From Proteles cristata cristata (Eukaryota; Chordata; Mammalia; Carnivora; Hyaenidae): 64,000 nt of DNA. Shown here one piece after another: positions 10,552 to 22,460 of the stretch. A model generated the notes under the pieces. That model saw only the letters and a list, made by a program, of their open reading frames with translations. It had not been told where the DNA came from and did no database searches. The DNA lies in contig JAESUZ010001746.1 in NCBI GenBank assembly GCA_017311185.1, positions 434,001 to 498,000 of the forward strand. Direction: 5' to 3'. Numbering within the stretch: position 1 is the stretch's first letter; each line of letters begins with the position of its first letter. A program made the position numbers and the translations under genes.

Positions 10552-13249
10552 AAGGAAAATGCAAAAGGAAAAGCATGAACAATAATAGGCAGTTTATAAG
10601 AAATACATCTAAAAATACCTATACAGAAAGCTTTAAAATGTAAAAAAGATATAGATATTTGGAGCATACAACAGAAAAATAAAATAAAGCTGTGATAATT
10701 ATAAGCTACTGTTGGTCAAAGGAAGCTCAAAGACAGAAAGTATTATTATAAGTAAAAAAAATCTCAGTGAAAAAATATTGGATACACAAAGAAAGCTATA
10801 TAAGGCAGTTTAAAATGCAAAAATTAGTTTGTACGATCGACTATCTAAAGAAGAAAAATTATATATGATCATATCAATAAGCACAGAAAAAGTATTTGAT
10901 AATAACCAAGCTATTCAGGATAAAAAACTCTCAGCAATCTATAAGTGGAGAAGAATTTCATCAATTTGATTAAAAAAATCATTAGAAAGTGTACAGCTAA
11001 CATCATCTTTAATAGTGAGAAACTATATGCTTTCCCCCTAATTCTGGGAACAATGTAAAAATGTTCCTCTTACTACTCCTATTCAACATTATACTAAAAG
11101 ACCTGCTAAATGCAGCCTGAAAAGCAAACTGATTGAAAAATACATAGATGGTAGGGGAAGAATTCAAGTTGTTTCTGTTCACAGATGCCATAATTGTTCA
11201 TGTTGAAAATTCCAAAAATCAATAAAAACCACCTGGAACAAATTATTTATTACAGAAAGATTGTGGGGTCCAAATTTAGCATACAAGTCAATTGATTTCT
11301 TATGTGCCAACAATGAACAGTTGGAATTTTAAATTAGAAAGAGAGCACCATCTACATTAACAACAGAGACAAAACCAAAATCAAATTCTTAGTACATGTC
11401 TAACAAATTATGTACAAAACCTGTATGTTGAAAACTACAAAAGTCTGATAAAGAAATTAAAAAAAAATCTAAATATTTTTTTTAAATTCAATGTTTATGG
11501 ATATGATCAGTTAATTTGAATGTCATTTTTTTCCATTTGTTTTATAGATTTTGTGCAACCCCGATCAAAGTCCCAAGAAGCTATTTTATGGGTATCAACA
11601 ACTGATACTAAAGTTTATGTGAAATAGGCAAAAGACTCAAAATAGCCAGTATGATACCAGAAAACAAGGTTGGCGGACTGACATCACATGACTTCAAGAC
11701 TTTATTTAGTCGAGACAGTGTGATTCTGGCAAGATAATGGCAAATAAATCAATGGAACTGAACAGAGAACCCCAAAATAGATCTTCACGAACATGGTCAG
11801 GTGATTTTTGACAAGGAAGCAAAGCCAAGTCGATGGATAAAGATATATTTTCAAATATCATGCTGGAACTATCAGACACCTACATTTAAAAAAAAAATGA
11901 ATCTGGATGCCAAGTGACTTTAGGTTTGATGATAAATTTTTTATGTATAACACCAAAAGCACGATCTATGAAAGAAAAAAACATAATGTAGGACTAATTA
12001 AAATTAAAATTGTCTACTCTGCAAAAATATGCTGTTAATGAAATTAAAAGGAAAGTGCCATACTGAGAGAAAATATTTGCAAAACATGTATCTGATAAAG
12101 GATTGGTGTCCAAAATATATAAAGAATATTTATAATTCAACAATAAGAAAAAATAAAAATGGACAAATGGTTTGAATAAATATCACACCAAAAAAGATAT
12201 ACAGATGGTAAATAAACATACAAAAATAGACTCAACATTATATGTCATTAAGGGATTAAGAATTAAGACAACAATGAGCAACCACTGTGCATGAAACAGA
12301 ATGGCTAAAATATTTTAAAAACTAATAATATCAAATGCTAGTGAAGATGTAGAGCATCTAGTGGAAGCAGCCAAGATTTGTTTTAATAGGTGAATGGTTA
12401 GCATGTGGCACATCCAGATAATGAAATATAATTCAGTGATAAAATTAAATGAGTTATCATGCCGCAAAAAGATGTGAGGGGATGTTGAAGACATATTGCT
12501 AAGCAATGAGTCTAAATGTTACATACAGTATGATTCCAACTGTATCATGTTCTTGAAAAAGGCAACAGTATAGAGACAAAAAGGATCACTGGTTGCTAAG
12601 TATTCAAAAGAGAGGTAGAGAAAGATGAATATGTGAAACTCAGAAGATCAGGATCGTTATGTAGTGAAAGTACTCTGCACAGTTCCTTCCACGTGATATG
12701 CATTTGTGAAAACCCATAGACCTGTACACCAAAAAAGAGTAAACCCTAATGTAAACTATGTACTTCAGTTAATTATAATGCATCAATGTCATTTCATCAG
12801 TTATAGTAAATATACGGCACTCATGCAAGATATTAAAGATAAGTTGACTGTATTTAGGTGGGAGGTTGCAGATGGTGTATATGGGAACTCTCTGTATGAT
12901 CTGTTGAAGTTTTATGTAAACCTGCTCTAAAAATAGTCTGTTCATTTTTTTAATTAGATACACCTGGCCATGTGAACACATTCCTAGGGCCCCTCTCAAG
13001 ACTATGAAAGAAACAGTTCTGTGAAATGCAATACACGTAGAAAATCTCCCTTTGACTCTGCCTTCTAAGTCTTCATAGCAATCATGGCAATTCTAAGAGA
13101 GTCGTGCCATAGACATTATGGTTCCCTTTTGTTCCCTGTAGTTGGCAAGAACTCAAGACATATAAGCCAGAGAGATGATTGAAAGAATAAATGACCAGTT
13201 AAAGGAATGAAAAATAATCAAATATTGGGGAAAATTAATATTCTTTCCT

Positions 13250-13645
13250 TTGTGACCACCACCATCTTGTTTTCTTTCCATGCAGTCAATACCACAGTCA
13301 TACCAAATTACTTACCATTTCCTATTCCATCCTTATTACTCTTCCAATGTTCCCACCCCAGTTCTGCTGCCTAGGATATGTACTTTCTTATCCCTAATTT
13401 CACCTCAAGTAACTACATTGCAACTTGCTCACTGTTCCAGTGCTCTCATAGTCATAACTGTCCCAAGTTCTATTATATCTTTTCAGCCGGATATTGTAAT
13501 TATTTTAGTGTCTCTTTCTCCTATGCAATTGTAAGCTGATCAAGACCAATACAACATCTTATTTAGGATGGTTTACATGTTTTTATAGTGCCTGATTGAG
13601 TTTTAAGTTAATTCTCGGTACTGTGAATAAACTAGTGAATGTTGC
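13250..13645 (+). repeat. L2 LINE relic, forward
   Basis: A C/T-rich segment is followed by gcaattgtaagctgatcaag and tatagtgcctgattgagt, then a gaataaactagtgaatg end. This matches the diverged 3' end of L2. The 84-codon ORF at 13,280-13,534 shows no conserved protein. Confidence 0.45.
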
Positions 13646-13844
13646 TGCCATTGCATGAACGTCATAAAAAAATCTCTGCTTACCCACTTTAATAAAAGTA
13701 GTCAATTGCAAAAAAGCTTAAGGCAATAGGCAGGCTTTGCAGTGAAGTAAACAAGATATAATTGTCAGAAGGCAAAATCATGTAATTGTGCATAGGCTTT
13801 ATATTTTAAAAAACATATCACTTTGGTTGTATGTTTATGTACTT

Positions 13845-13990
13845 TATGACCTTGGAAAGTGAATATAATCATTCTCTGTTTTCCCTGTAAAGGAGAATAA
13901 TATATTTTTCACTTAGCTGTTGTGAGAGTAAGTGAGGTAACCAAATGTAAAAGACTGAACAATGCCTGGTTCATAGGAAGTATTTGAAAG
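13845..13990 (+). repeat. MIR SINE relic, forward
   Basis: The order ctgttttccctgtaaagg, taatatatttttcacttagc, gttgtgagagtaagtgaggt and gaacaatgcctggttcatag is the MIR core and 3' part. Confidence 0.7.
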
Positions 13991-14034
13991 ATGTCAGATC
14001 TCTTCAACTTTTTTTTGTAGAAGAAGGCTTAGAA

Positions 14035-14210
14035 ACAGAGGGTCTGATCTTGGCTCTGCCATTTACAAATTACTGACCTTGAATGATTTATAAAATTTCT
14101 GGTTCTTAATTTTTATCACCTACAAAAGGATCATAATGGCAGCATACGGATGCTATGAGTATTATATTAAATAGCATATGTAAAGTACTTAGTAGAATTC
14201 TATAATATAT
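14035..14210 (+). repeat. MIR SINE relic, forward
   Basis: The order tcttggctctgccatttaca, ctgaccttgaatgattta, cctacaaaaggatcataatg and catatgtaaagtacttag matches MIR. This is a second copy, close behind the first. Confidence 0.75.
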
Positions 14211-14214
14211 AATG

Positions 14215-17200
14215 AATATATAATGGCTCAACAAAGTTTAACCAATTTAATATAAAAAGATGTTAGCAAAATTTAGTTGGGCTGTGGTCTTAAAGAGAGC
14301 AATTAAATAGAAACTGTGGTGCCAAACCAGTGATCAGTGGGCTTTGTAAAGTGGGCATGGCTAGCATTCATCCATCTATCAAAACTCTATACAAGAGTTT
14401 TGGTTGAAGAAGCTGAAGAGCAGAGGACTTTATTGCCGAGACCTTCCTTGTGTTCACAATGCTCTCTGGCCTTTGGCGGCAACAAAGACGAGAATGGATC
14501 CCAATATTGCACTTGAAGTCAGTGGAGAGGCACTCAGAGAAACTATTTGGAGAGGTTGACATGGGTGTCCTGGAGACTGATGGATGTGGGGAAACCATAG
14601 CTCACTTCTCATCCAGTAAATCTAAGGATAGAATGTCTTCTTCTTGGGGGCAAGTAAAATGTAGGCTGATGGACAAATGTCTGCTCCTATGGAAACCAGT
14701 ATATATGGAGAGAAAGATTAACAAAGAAGGGAAAAATGAACTCTGTCCTGGAAGACAAGCTGAAGACAGGATGCGACCCCTACTGTCAGAGGGAACTACC
14801 AGAACCATGACAAGGCACTAGCCTGATGCAACACTAGAACCAAAATAACTGTGACAAATGATGTTCTTGCATGTACTATTCAAGGAGATTAAGTGCCAAC
14901 CGTGGCTGCTTCGGATTATAAGAAAAGCAGTCACATTAAATTGAACCTTTAGTATGTTCCTGCTCTTTCCCCCCCCAGCCTAAAAAATTGGGTCAGGGCT
15001 AAATTGGATGAGTTTAAAATATTCAATATTTACACTGGATGAAATTGGACTCATTTCAGACTAGTATTGACTTGTTTAAAACGAAGACAAATAGAACATT
15101 TATGTAATCATTGTAAATAACTGACAAAGCTAAGGGGCCTATTTTTTTTTATTTCATACGGAAGTGTAAAAAGAACAAATTGGCAAGGCAGAAATAACAA
15201 AATTGGTTATTAAATTCACACACTATTGCATCCATTTCTTTCAGTGAACCCATTATTTGTGTTTGTGATACATTATAGATATTACAAGAAATGTATAAAA
15301 CAATAAAGATTTGTTTTGAGTTATACTCTTATAGAGAGAGTTTTTAAATCAGTAAACATGTTTAATTCTGAATGTCTCACTATATTTCCACTTTACTTTT
15401 CTTGTGGAAACCTTACTAAGGTGGGGTAAGTCATGCAGCAATTGGAATCATAAATCATGTGGCATCGAAGAGAGTCCATCAGTCCTGATATGGCTAGATC
15501 TGTAACAAGAAGGCGGCCATTACAAGGAAATTTTTATTATATAATCCTATTTTGGTTCAATTAAAGAGAAAAGGAGACGAAGATACAAAGATGGGGAGAG
15601 GAGGGAGACAATATAAATTCAGGTGGTTTGACCAAAATTCAGATCCTCGATAACATAAACTACAAATGACTTTACTGTTCTTAGAACTTCAATGCCCTTT
15701 CAATCTTGTTTCCTTGTCTCCAGCTTTCTAAAAGAATTGTGTGTTCATTTACAGGTGTGTGTGTGAGTGTGTGCGTGTGTGTATGAGCAAGAGGGGGGAA
15801 TAAATATACATGTGTGTAAGTGTGTTCTTGTTGGAGGTGGTGGTGTGTGTGTGTATTTGTGTTTGAGTTGAGTTTAGACTTTTTGGGGGGGGTTATTATA
15901 AAAAGAAGTATCCATTCCCTTGAGTGTTACTGACACGTAAATTATTTGGGGTCTTCCCATAGCATAAGTTTAACCAAACAACATCTGGGACTAGTGGCTA
16001 TTTAGGAAAGGTCATCTGCTGCATAGGAAAAGAGGCATTCATTTTAAAGCATGAGTCATGTAGCTATTTCTAGTCCTTTTATTTGTTTCTACAATCCAAA
16101 CCACTGCCAGGACATGTCTCAGAAAAAGAATTATCATTGCCTATAATTACACATTTAATATACTGGCTCAGGAGAAGTTTTTGGGCATTCAAGGCATCAA
16201 TGAGTCAATTTTATTTCTAATCTTTATAACTTGACTAAAGCAGTGCTGCTGAGAGTCATTACTCTTGATTAATAGCAAAGCATAATTATTAGAAGAAAAA
16301 GCCTATATTTCTCTTTGATTTTTAACTGCATGCACATATGCCAATTGCCACAGAGAATTTATTCAGTGGGACATTTGGGACATGAAGAGATGCATTTTTA
16401 CTGCTGCTCCAGAACAATCTTCTCAATATCGATGTTTTCAACACACATAGCCACGCAACAAAAATGACAATTTACTGCTGGCAGCCCTCCTGAACTTTCC
16501 TTCTTTCCTTGTGCCTTAATGAAAGGATAGATCTTCATGGACTCTATAAGCACCAGGAGTTGCAGTTCTCCTAACTAAGCCTTTTTGAAGGAAATTGTTT
16601 TTATTTTAATTTCAAGCTCCACATTTTCTGTACACAGAAATTTGCCAAAATAAACTTGGGGAAAAATTGTGACTCTCTACCATATTGTCTCCATCCCCCA
16701 AACCGATGACATTTACTTTAGATGGCATCATCCAATTCTCATTTGTATTGAAATGATCTACTATGACTTTGTAATAGCAAATGAGGCTTGCAGAAAACTC
16801 AGACCAGAGAGCCATGTTCTTCTGTAAATGTGATAATTGCCCCCATTTGACTACGGATTCATTTGGCCTTCATATGGGTAATTAAGAACCTCAGAACTGT
16901 GGTAATCACCTAACCACATGGTATTCTGAACATTTGCAACATCCTGTTGAAAGCACACCAATTACATTAAATACATTCTGCAGAAGCTTTTTTTTTTTTT
17001 AAATCAAAAGGTGGTTTCTTTTTTTATATTTACACTTGAAGGAAGAAGGCAGCTACTATATAGTTCCTTAATGGAACATTTTAATCAGTCATAATGTGGT
17101 GCCGGGTTAATTAATTAATATTTAATTGTGTTGCATTTTACTATAATGTGTGTGGAAACTTCCTCTAGTTGCTTATGTAGAAAATACAGAATTCCAGGTA

Positions 17201-18265
17201 TTGATCTTCATTTTGATATAGTACAAAGATTTTATTTTACAGTAGATGTTCGTTTTACACGACTGCCTGAAGAAAAAGAAAGGAATACTTTGCCCGTAAA
17301 GGATAAAACTATTAAAGAATTCAATTGTATAGGCAACATTACTTTTCTAACAGATTCTATTTTTGATTAGTTGGTTAAATTTATTTTGATAATGTTTCAG
17401 TTTTCATTTATGTTAGAATGATTTAACATAACCTAAAGTTGAATTATAGTAATGGTTTGCATTTACATGAAACAATATTTGCAGACTTCAGCATTTCACT
17501 CTATTCATACATTAATAATTTTACATTTATTCCAAAATCATTAAATCTGAATTTTAAGAAAACAAATAAATGGGGAGGGGGAAGAAAAAAAGGATGATTT
17601 GATAAACACCATTCAATCTCTTAACTACCTGCCAAACTATCTGTGATTTTCTTTCTCCTTTTCACACATGCAGAGAGCAACAATGAGTTCAGGAATGATG
17701 GTTCTCTCCAACAGCTCCAGGGAATAAATTCTGATAGTTTTCAGAGTTTAATTCCACTCCCCTTTATTTATTATTGGTTAAGGGTTGAGAAGATGACCAA
17801 ATTCTAGCCACAGAGACATCAAAAGATACCTTATGCGGGGCTTCTGGGAAAGATTATAACTTAATTAAAGCAAACATAGATAAATATAAATGCAAGACCA
17901 CTTAATTGCTGTGGGTTAAGGGCTGCCTTCATCTGAAGCTTAGAGCGGTGGCAGCTCTATTTGAACAAAGATGTTAACCCAAGAGAGTTAACCCAAGAAA
18001 ACTGCAGGCCTTTAAATTCCTCCATTGTTGTCCTACTGAATTAAATACTCTGGAACTACCTTCCACCGGAACTTGTATTCAGTGAGAAAATCAACATCTT
18101 TAATGATTATCATATTTTAGGTGAGTATTTTATTCCTTGTAGACAAAAGTAATAAGCAAAAAGTCAGAGATATGATGGAAATATAGGACATAGTCTCTGG
18201 CTTATAGAGGATTTTCACTGATGCTGCCCCTAGCCTCTCTCTGCATCTGAGAGCGGGCAGTGACT
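14215..18265. other. Repeat-poor block, candidate conserved non-coding sequence
   Basis: Roughly 4 kb with no recognisable SINE, L1 or LTR, unlike the rest of the window. It includes an ORF of 123 codons at 14,450-14,821 of unknown meaning and a homeodomain-site-like run of TTAATTAATTAAT at 17,107. No exon or promoter could be shown. Whether it is conserved cannot be told from one sequence. Confidence 0.4.
15753..15862 (+). repeat. Interrupted (TG)n microsatellites
   Basis: Several TG runs separated by gagtgtgtgcg, a purine stretch and ttggaggtggtgg. The repeat is degenerate. Confidence 0.8.
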
Positions 18266-18268
18266 TAC

Positions 18269-18541
18269 CTAATTCATTTCCTTTGGGAAACAAAACAAAA
18301 TAAAACAAACTATAAATGACCGATTCAGCTCTGCATTTTTCCTCTTGGGAAGAAGATATCACATAAGCAGGATTTGCCTGTTCATCCTTCCATTGGGTGG
18401 GTGAAGTTCCTTTGTCCTGGGGTCTAGGGTCAGGAAGTGATTTTAGGCTTTCATACTCCAATGACATACTGCTGTATTCATTGTTGGACATTTTTACTTC
18501 ATCTACCTTTCCTTTTTTTTGTCTGTCAATTATTTTAGAAC
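18269..18541 (-). other. Candidate internal exon, unconfirmed
   Basis: On the minus strand, an ORF of 146 codons (18,117-18,557) is bounded by signals that fit splicing. Upstream is a pyrimidine-rich acceptor, ttgtttccctacccag, and downstream a consensus donor, gtaagt, immediately after 18,269. The enclosed 273 bp are stop-free, and both flanking introns would be phase 1 (two bases complete the first codon, one base starts the last). The predicted peptide is mostly hydrophilic. It contains EYSSMSLEYESLKS, in which LEYESL fits the loose ITIM pattern, and near its end a hydrophobic patch, SVIYSLFYFVLF. I do not recognise the family. No neighbouring exon was found, so a chance ORF, a lost exon or a non-coding RNA exon are all possible. 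Confidence 0.22.
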
Positions 18542-19164
18542 CTGGGTAGGGAAACAAGGTGTTTTTATTGGTGTTTTGTCAGTAGCAACAATAGGTGAGG
18601 TCAGTGATTAAAACCAAAATAAGCCTCCTTCATGTAGTTTTGCAATCTACCTGGAGCATACACATGGATTTCTTAAGTGATGGCATTGAAAAAGCAGTTT
18701 CTCCCCAGTATCCGATCCTTCACCCAAGTTCTATGTTAACAAAGATTTCTCTCATTTATCTGGCTTGGTTTTTCAGATTCATTTTTTCTTTTCCCTCATT
18801 GTCATCCTCTTATATATCATAAAGCCTGTCTCTTTTATCTGTAAAATATTCTTTGAGTATTTCCTTCTCCTTTGTCACCTCAGGTACTATTTTCTAGCTT
18901 TATCATGTCAATCACTGCAGCAAACTCCTGTATCCATAAAAATAAATAACAAATCTTGGATGGAAATTCCTAATGAGTGGCTACTAATTTATGACTTTCA
19001 TGTTTAAGCCCATGAGTTCTTTTGCCTTATGTACCAGCCTCCGTTCCTAACTCTAGCTTATATTTTGCTCCAAGAGTACCCTGCGTAGACTTTTTAAAAA
19101 TTAGCCTCTACACTTAAAAGGGATTTTGATTTAATTATATTTAAGACTCTTAAGGATGTGAATC

Positions 19165-19255
19165 ACATATTATTTGACTTTGTATTTCCAGCATCTGTTG
19201 CAGAGTTTAACCTATAATACGTGTTCAACAAACAGTTCCTAAACTGATGTGTATA
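19165..19255 (+). repeat. L2 3' end fragment
   Basis: The stretch tttccagcatctgttgcaga, then acgtgttcaacaaacagt, resembles the diverged L2 terminus. Low confidence. Confidence 0.35.
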
Positions 19256-20144
19256 ATTCAATCTTTATTAATCTCCTATACCTTTAATAAAAATGAATAT
19301 AAATACCCATTCTATATCCTGTTATCACTATATTTCCAATTATATAAATCAAGGATAAAATGGACAATAAAGACAAAATTAGGCATCAGAATTAGAGGAA
19401 TCGTATCCAATATGAGAAGGAAAGAGATTATGTATGTAAACATAGACAGAAATAAATTCTCCATTGGTCATTTCTATGATCCTTATTGTTCTTAAGTAGA
19501 ATGCCAAATATTAAGTATTTGACAGAATAAGTCAAATACATTTTTCACAAATTTGTCATTAGTCCTTAAAGATTAGGTAAAGCAGAAAGTTTGCATTTAC
19601 TTTTGTTTTCTGAGTTGTACTGTATTTCAAAGTTTCTTATAGAATTGCTTACAGTTGGGATCACGGATCTCAAAATTTTTTATGTTCCCATGGTGATGCT
19701 GATGTGCAGGAAGGTTCTGGCACCACTCTCCCCATCAAATGAATACTCATTTTTTTTATTGGTACATTTCAGGTAAGTAGGGAATGACAGAGCTCCAAAT
19801 CCAATTTCATTAAAAATATATCATTTTTTAGAACTGTCAGAGGTGGTAGGTGGGAGAATTGGAATCAAAAAGTCAGAATCTAAATTAAGTCTTTTTCATT
19901 GTCATGATTCCCCTATATCCAACAGAATTGATGTGAAGATCACCTGAGATAAATTGACAGTACTTTTTAAATTCTGAACTTGTATTGCTAGGTTTTTTTT
20001 TTTTTTAATATTTCAAAGTAATGCTTCCAGCCTGATCATATTTCATTATTTAATCCCTTACCCCCAGCAATTAGAGCATAGCTAAAGGCTAGAAGAGTTG
20101 TTGTCAGAGGGACCCAACATTCAGGAAGCTTTACTGTAACCAGA

Positions 20145-20225
20145 TCTAGGACCTAAGAAAGAAATTTTATCTGGGTGACTTTCAGTTGTCTTATCCACAG
20201 AACCATGAAACCAATCACAAGGCTA
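20145..20225 (+). repeat. Possible MIR fragment
   Basis: gggtgactttcagttgtc followed by ttatccacagaaccatg is similar to the MIR core. Weak. Confidence 0.3.
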
Positions 20226-20404
20226 TCATTATGAGACAGCATCACATATTTGAGCTATTTGCCTATATACCTGATAGCAATGAATGCTTATAATTAGTAT
20301 ATAATATTCTTTAAAGCTGATAATGTTGATAAATCTTTTCATGCGTGTTTAAAAATCCTCAAATCCACTTTATATATCTCTTTTGTACCGTTCTCAGCCC
20401 ATTA

Positions 20405-20596
20405 CTTAAAGATAGAGAGTGCTCACAAGCAGGGGAGAGGGCCAGAGGGAGGGGGAAAAGAGAAAGACACACAGAGAGAGAGACAGAATCTTTAGCAGGC
20501 TCTACTCTCAGCAGAGAGCCCCACACCGGGCTCAATTCCACAACCATCAGAATTCAAGAGTCGGTTGCTCAACCCACTGAAACACCCAGAAGCCCC
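20405..20596 (-). mobile_element. CAN-SINE, older subfamily, minus strand
   Basis: The reversed body is visible: gagtgctcacaagcagg; agagccccacaccgggctc; aattcaagagtcggttgctc; ending acccagaagcccc. The aattcaagagtcgg block marks an older carnivore variant. ORFs across it (plus 20,345-20,809; minus 20,359-20,547) are by-products. Confidence 0.88.
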
Positions 20597-20642
20597 ATTC
20601 TCAGTCTATGGATAAGCCCTTGTGGCTTAAAAAAAAAAAAAA

Positions 20643-20663
20643 ATGTATATATATATATATATG
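20643..20663 (+). repeat. (TA)n microsatellite after a poly(A) run
   Basis: About ten TA units directly follow a run of about 14 A. Confidence 0.9.
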
Positions 20664-20696
20664 AGGTATTGAGAATCAGCTGTTCTTTTAGTACTT

Positions 20697-20789
20697 GTTT
20701 ATTTTTAAGTAATCTCGACACGCAACATAAACTCACTACCCCAGATCAGAAGTCACAGGCTCCTCCAGCTGAGCCAGTCAGGCACCCAC
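20697..20789 (-). mobile_element. Truncated older CAN-SINE, minus strand
   Basis: tttttaagtaatctcgacac followed by ctgagccagtcaggcaccc is the head part of the short carnivore SINE variant that lacks the CT-rich body. Confidence 0.7.
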
Positions 20790-20810
20790 CCTCCTTGTGG
20801 TTCTTATGAT

Positions 20811-21278
20811 TGCAGGATACTCCCAGCAATAAGCATCGGGAAATTGAAAGGGAAAAACAAAAGATTTATTACTTACAAATCCTGGAAATTACACCTGGAG
20901 CCATAAAGGAGGTCACAGGTAAACAGAGAGAGAAAAACGGGGAGGGGCCTGGAATTCTGATTTTATGGGGGTTTGAGGATTTTAGGCCAGATTCCTTGGG
21001 AGAGATTTAAAGCATGGGAGGTTAAAAACAAAACAAAACAAAAACAAATAAACAAAAAGTAGCCCTAAGGGTCGGTTATCAAAATTAACCAAGATCTGTA
21101 AAACAAAGGATCCTTACTAGACAGAGATGGCCTCTTTTCCAGGCAGTAGCAGTCAATTAGTTATTCACATGGCCATCTTTGAAATCTCAAGTCATACATT
21201 TGCACTACAAAAAAGAAAAAAAAAGGAAGAAACACAGTCAGAGTTTATACTACTCTATCCAGCCCTGTCTGCCAAACA
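20811..21278 (-). repeat. Solo LTR of an endogenous retrovirus (inferred), minus strand
   Basis: On the minus strand it begins TGTTTGGCAG, has the polyadenylation signal in tgtaagtaataaatcttttg near its 3' end, and ends tatcctgca, giving TG...CA termini. No gag, pol or env sequence is adjacent, so it looks like a solo LTR. No clear short target duplication was seen. The family is not assigned. Confidence 0.45.
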
Positions 21279-21396
21279 TTCCCAGCAGGAATCTTAAGTT
21301 TTAGCCTATTAAGTTTTACCCTACTGATGGACATATTCATTTGAATCCTAATCTCTTTACTGTTTTCTTTTTTGTTTTGTTTAAAAGTTGCTTTCT

Positions 21397-21564
21397 GGGG
21401 CGCCTTGGTGGCTCAGTCGGTTGAGCATCTGACTTCGGCTCAGATCATAATCTCACGGTTCCTGAGTTCAAACCCCGCGTCCGCCTCTGTGCTGTCAGCC
21501 AGCTCAGAGCCTGGAGCCTGTTTCAGATTCTGTATTTCCCTCTCTCTCTGACTCTTCCCTGCTC

Positions 21565-21608
<44 letters not shown>

Positions 21609-21635
21609 ACAAATAAAACATTAAAATATTTTTTT
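21397..21635 (+). mobile_element. CAN-SINE, plus strand, with 13-bp target duplication
   Basis: A full-length copy (ggggcgccttggtggctcag) with an expanded (TC)n at about 21,569-21,605. Flanking repeats aaagttgctttct (21,384-21,396) and aaagttactttct (21,636-21,648) differ at one base. Confidence 0.96.
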
Positions 21636-21744
21636 AAAGTTACTTTCTTCCCGCTATATCTCTTAACAACCGAGTGCTGTGGAAAACCACCTGCTCAGCA
21701 TTTAATCAATCTGTGCCTTCTTAAATTTATTTATTAAATATCTA

Positions 21745-22170
21745 TTGACTGTATCATGTACCAACCTTTCCGTGATCAACACAGGAAATAAAGTAGTTCA
21801 TAAAATAAAAGTAGTAGGGATATTCACTTAAATATGGGAGAAAAAAATAATGACATAAAATTGCAAAGACAGAAAAAAGTAGGTGAAGAGTGGACAATAT
21901 GGCGTGTGTGAGGAGGGGAGGTGGGTGTGCGGGAGGGCGGCAATCCTGATGTGTGGCTCTGGAATGAGCATTCTGAAAACTGAAGGCAGAGGAAGAATCA
22001 ACCATGTAGAGAAAGTAAAATAGCCCTTGCAGTGAAGGAAAATGAAGAGGGAAAGGCAAAGTTACTGAATCCCTTTGTGACTGAATGAATACATCAAGTA
22101 GGAGAGCCACCTGAGCCAACAGAAAGTGGTACCATAAGAATGAGTGGCTTGGTAGCTAGATGACATTGAG
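21745..22170 (-). repeat. L2 LINE relic, reverse orientation
   Basis: The order catgtaccaacctttccgtg, aaataaagtagttcataa, ggaatgagcattctgaaaac and tgaaggcagaggaagaatc reads as the reverse of the L2 3' half. It is decayed, and the 121-codon minus ORF is not a gene. Confidence 0.45.
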
Positions 22171-22460
22171 GTTATTGTATGTGAAGAATGTCACAATATC
22201 TTTTTAAGTTAACTGAGAGGCCACTGATACGTGTAAGTATTGAAGAAATCAGTCTGGATGGTGTTGTGTAAGTCCAACTGAGAGATGGACACGGGAGGAA
22301 GTGAAAAATATATAGATAAACAGATATAGATACATTGGCATACTGGCACTCTGAATTCTGACCCTCTGAATGTTCCCTGTAACAAATTTGAAATAATGGT
22401 TGTCCCAAACCCAAAATTGCTATTGAAAACATGCAATAATGAATTTCAATTTTCAGATTT

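Larger units (their letters stand above)
9840..12950 (+). repeat. Long decayed L1 (L1MB-like), ORF2 to 3' UTR, with SINE insertions
   Basis: The 5' portion (attaaatcaaatggactaaa at about 10,040) fits the endonuclease part of ORF2. From about 10,850, the stretch atgatcatatcaataagcac followed by agaaaaagtatttgata is the reverse-transcriptase region. The ORF2 C-terminal part (aaaatatttgcaaaacatg; aataaacatacaaaaataga) and an L1MB-type 3' UTR (accctaatgtaaactatg; tcatcagttatagtaaatat; ctgctctaaaaatag) follow. Many stops and indels break it, and a large part between endonuclease and reverse transcriptase is missing. Two SINEs interrupt it at 10,096-10,551. Confidence 0.85.

Noticed and set aside
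20345..20809. 154-codon plus-strand ORF
   Set aside because: It runs through an older SINE, a TA microsatellite and a SINE fragment, so it is a chance frame.
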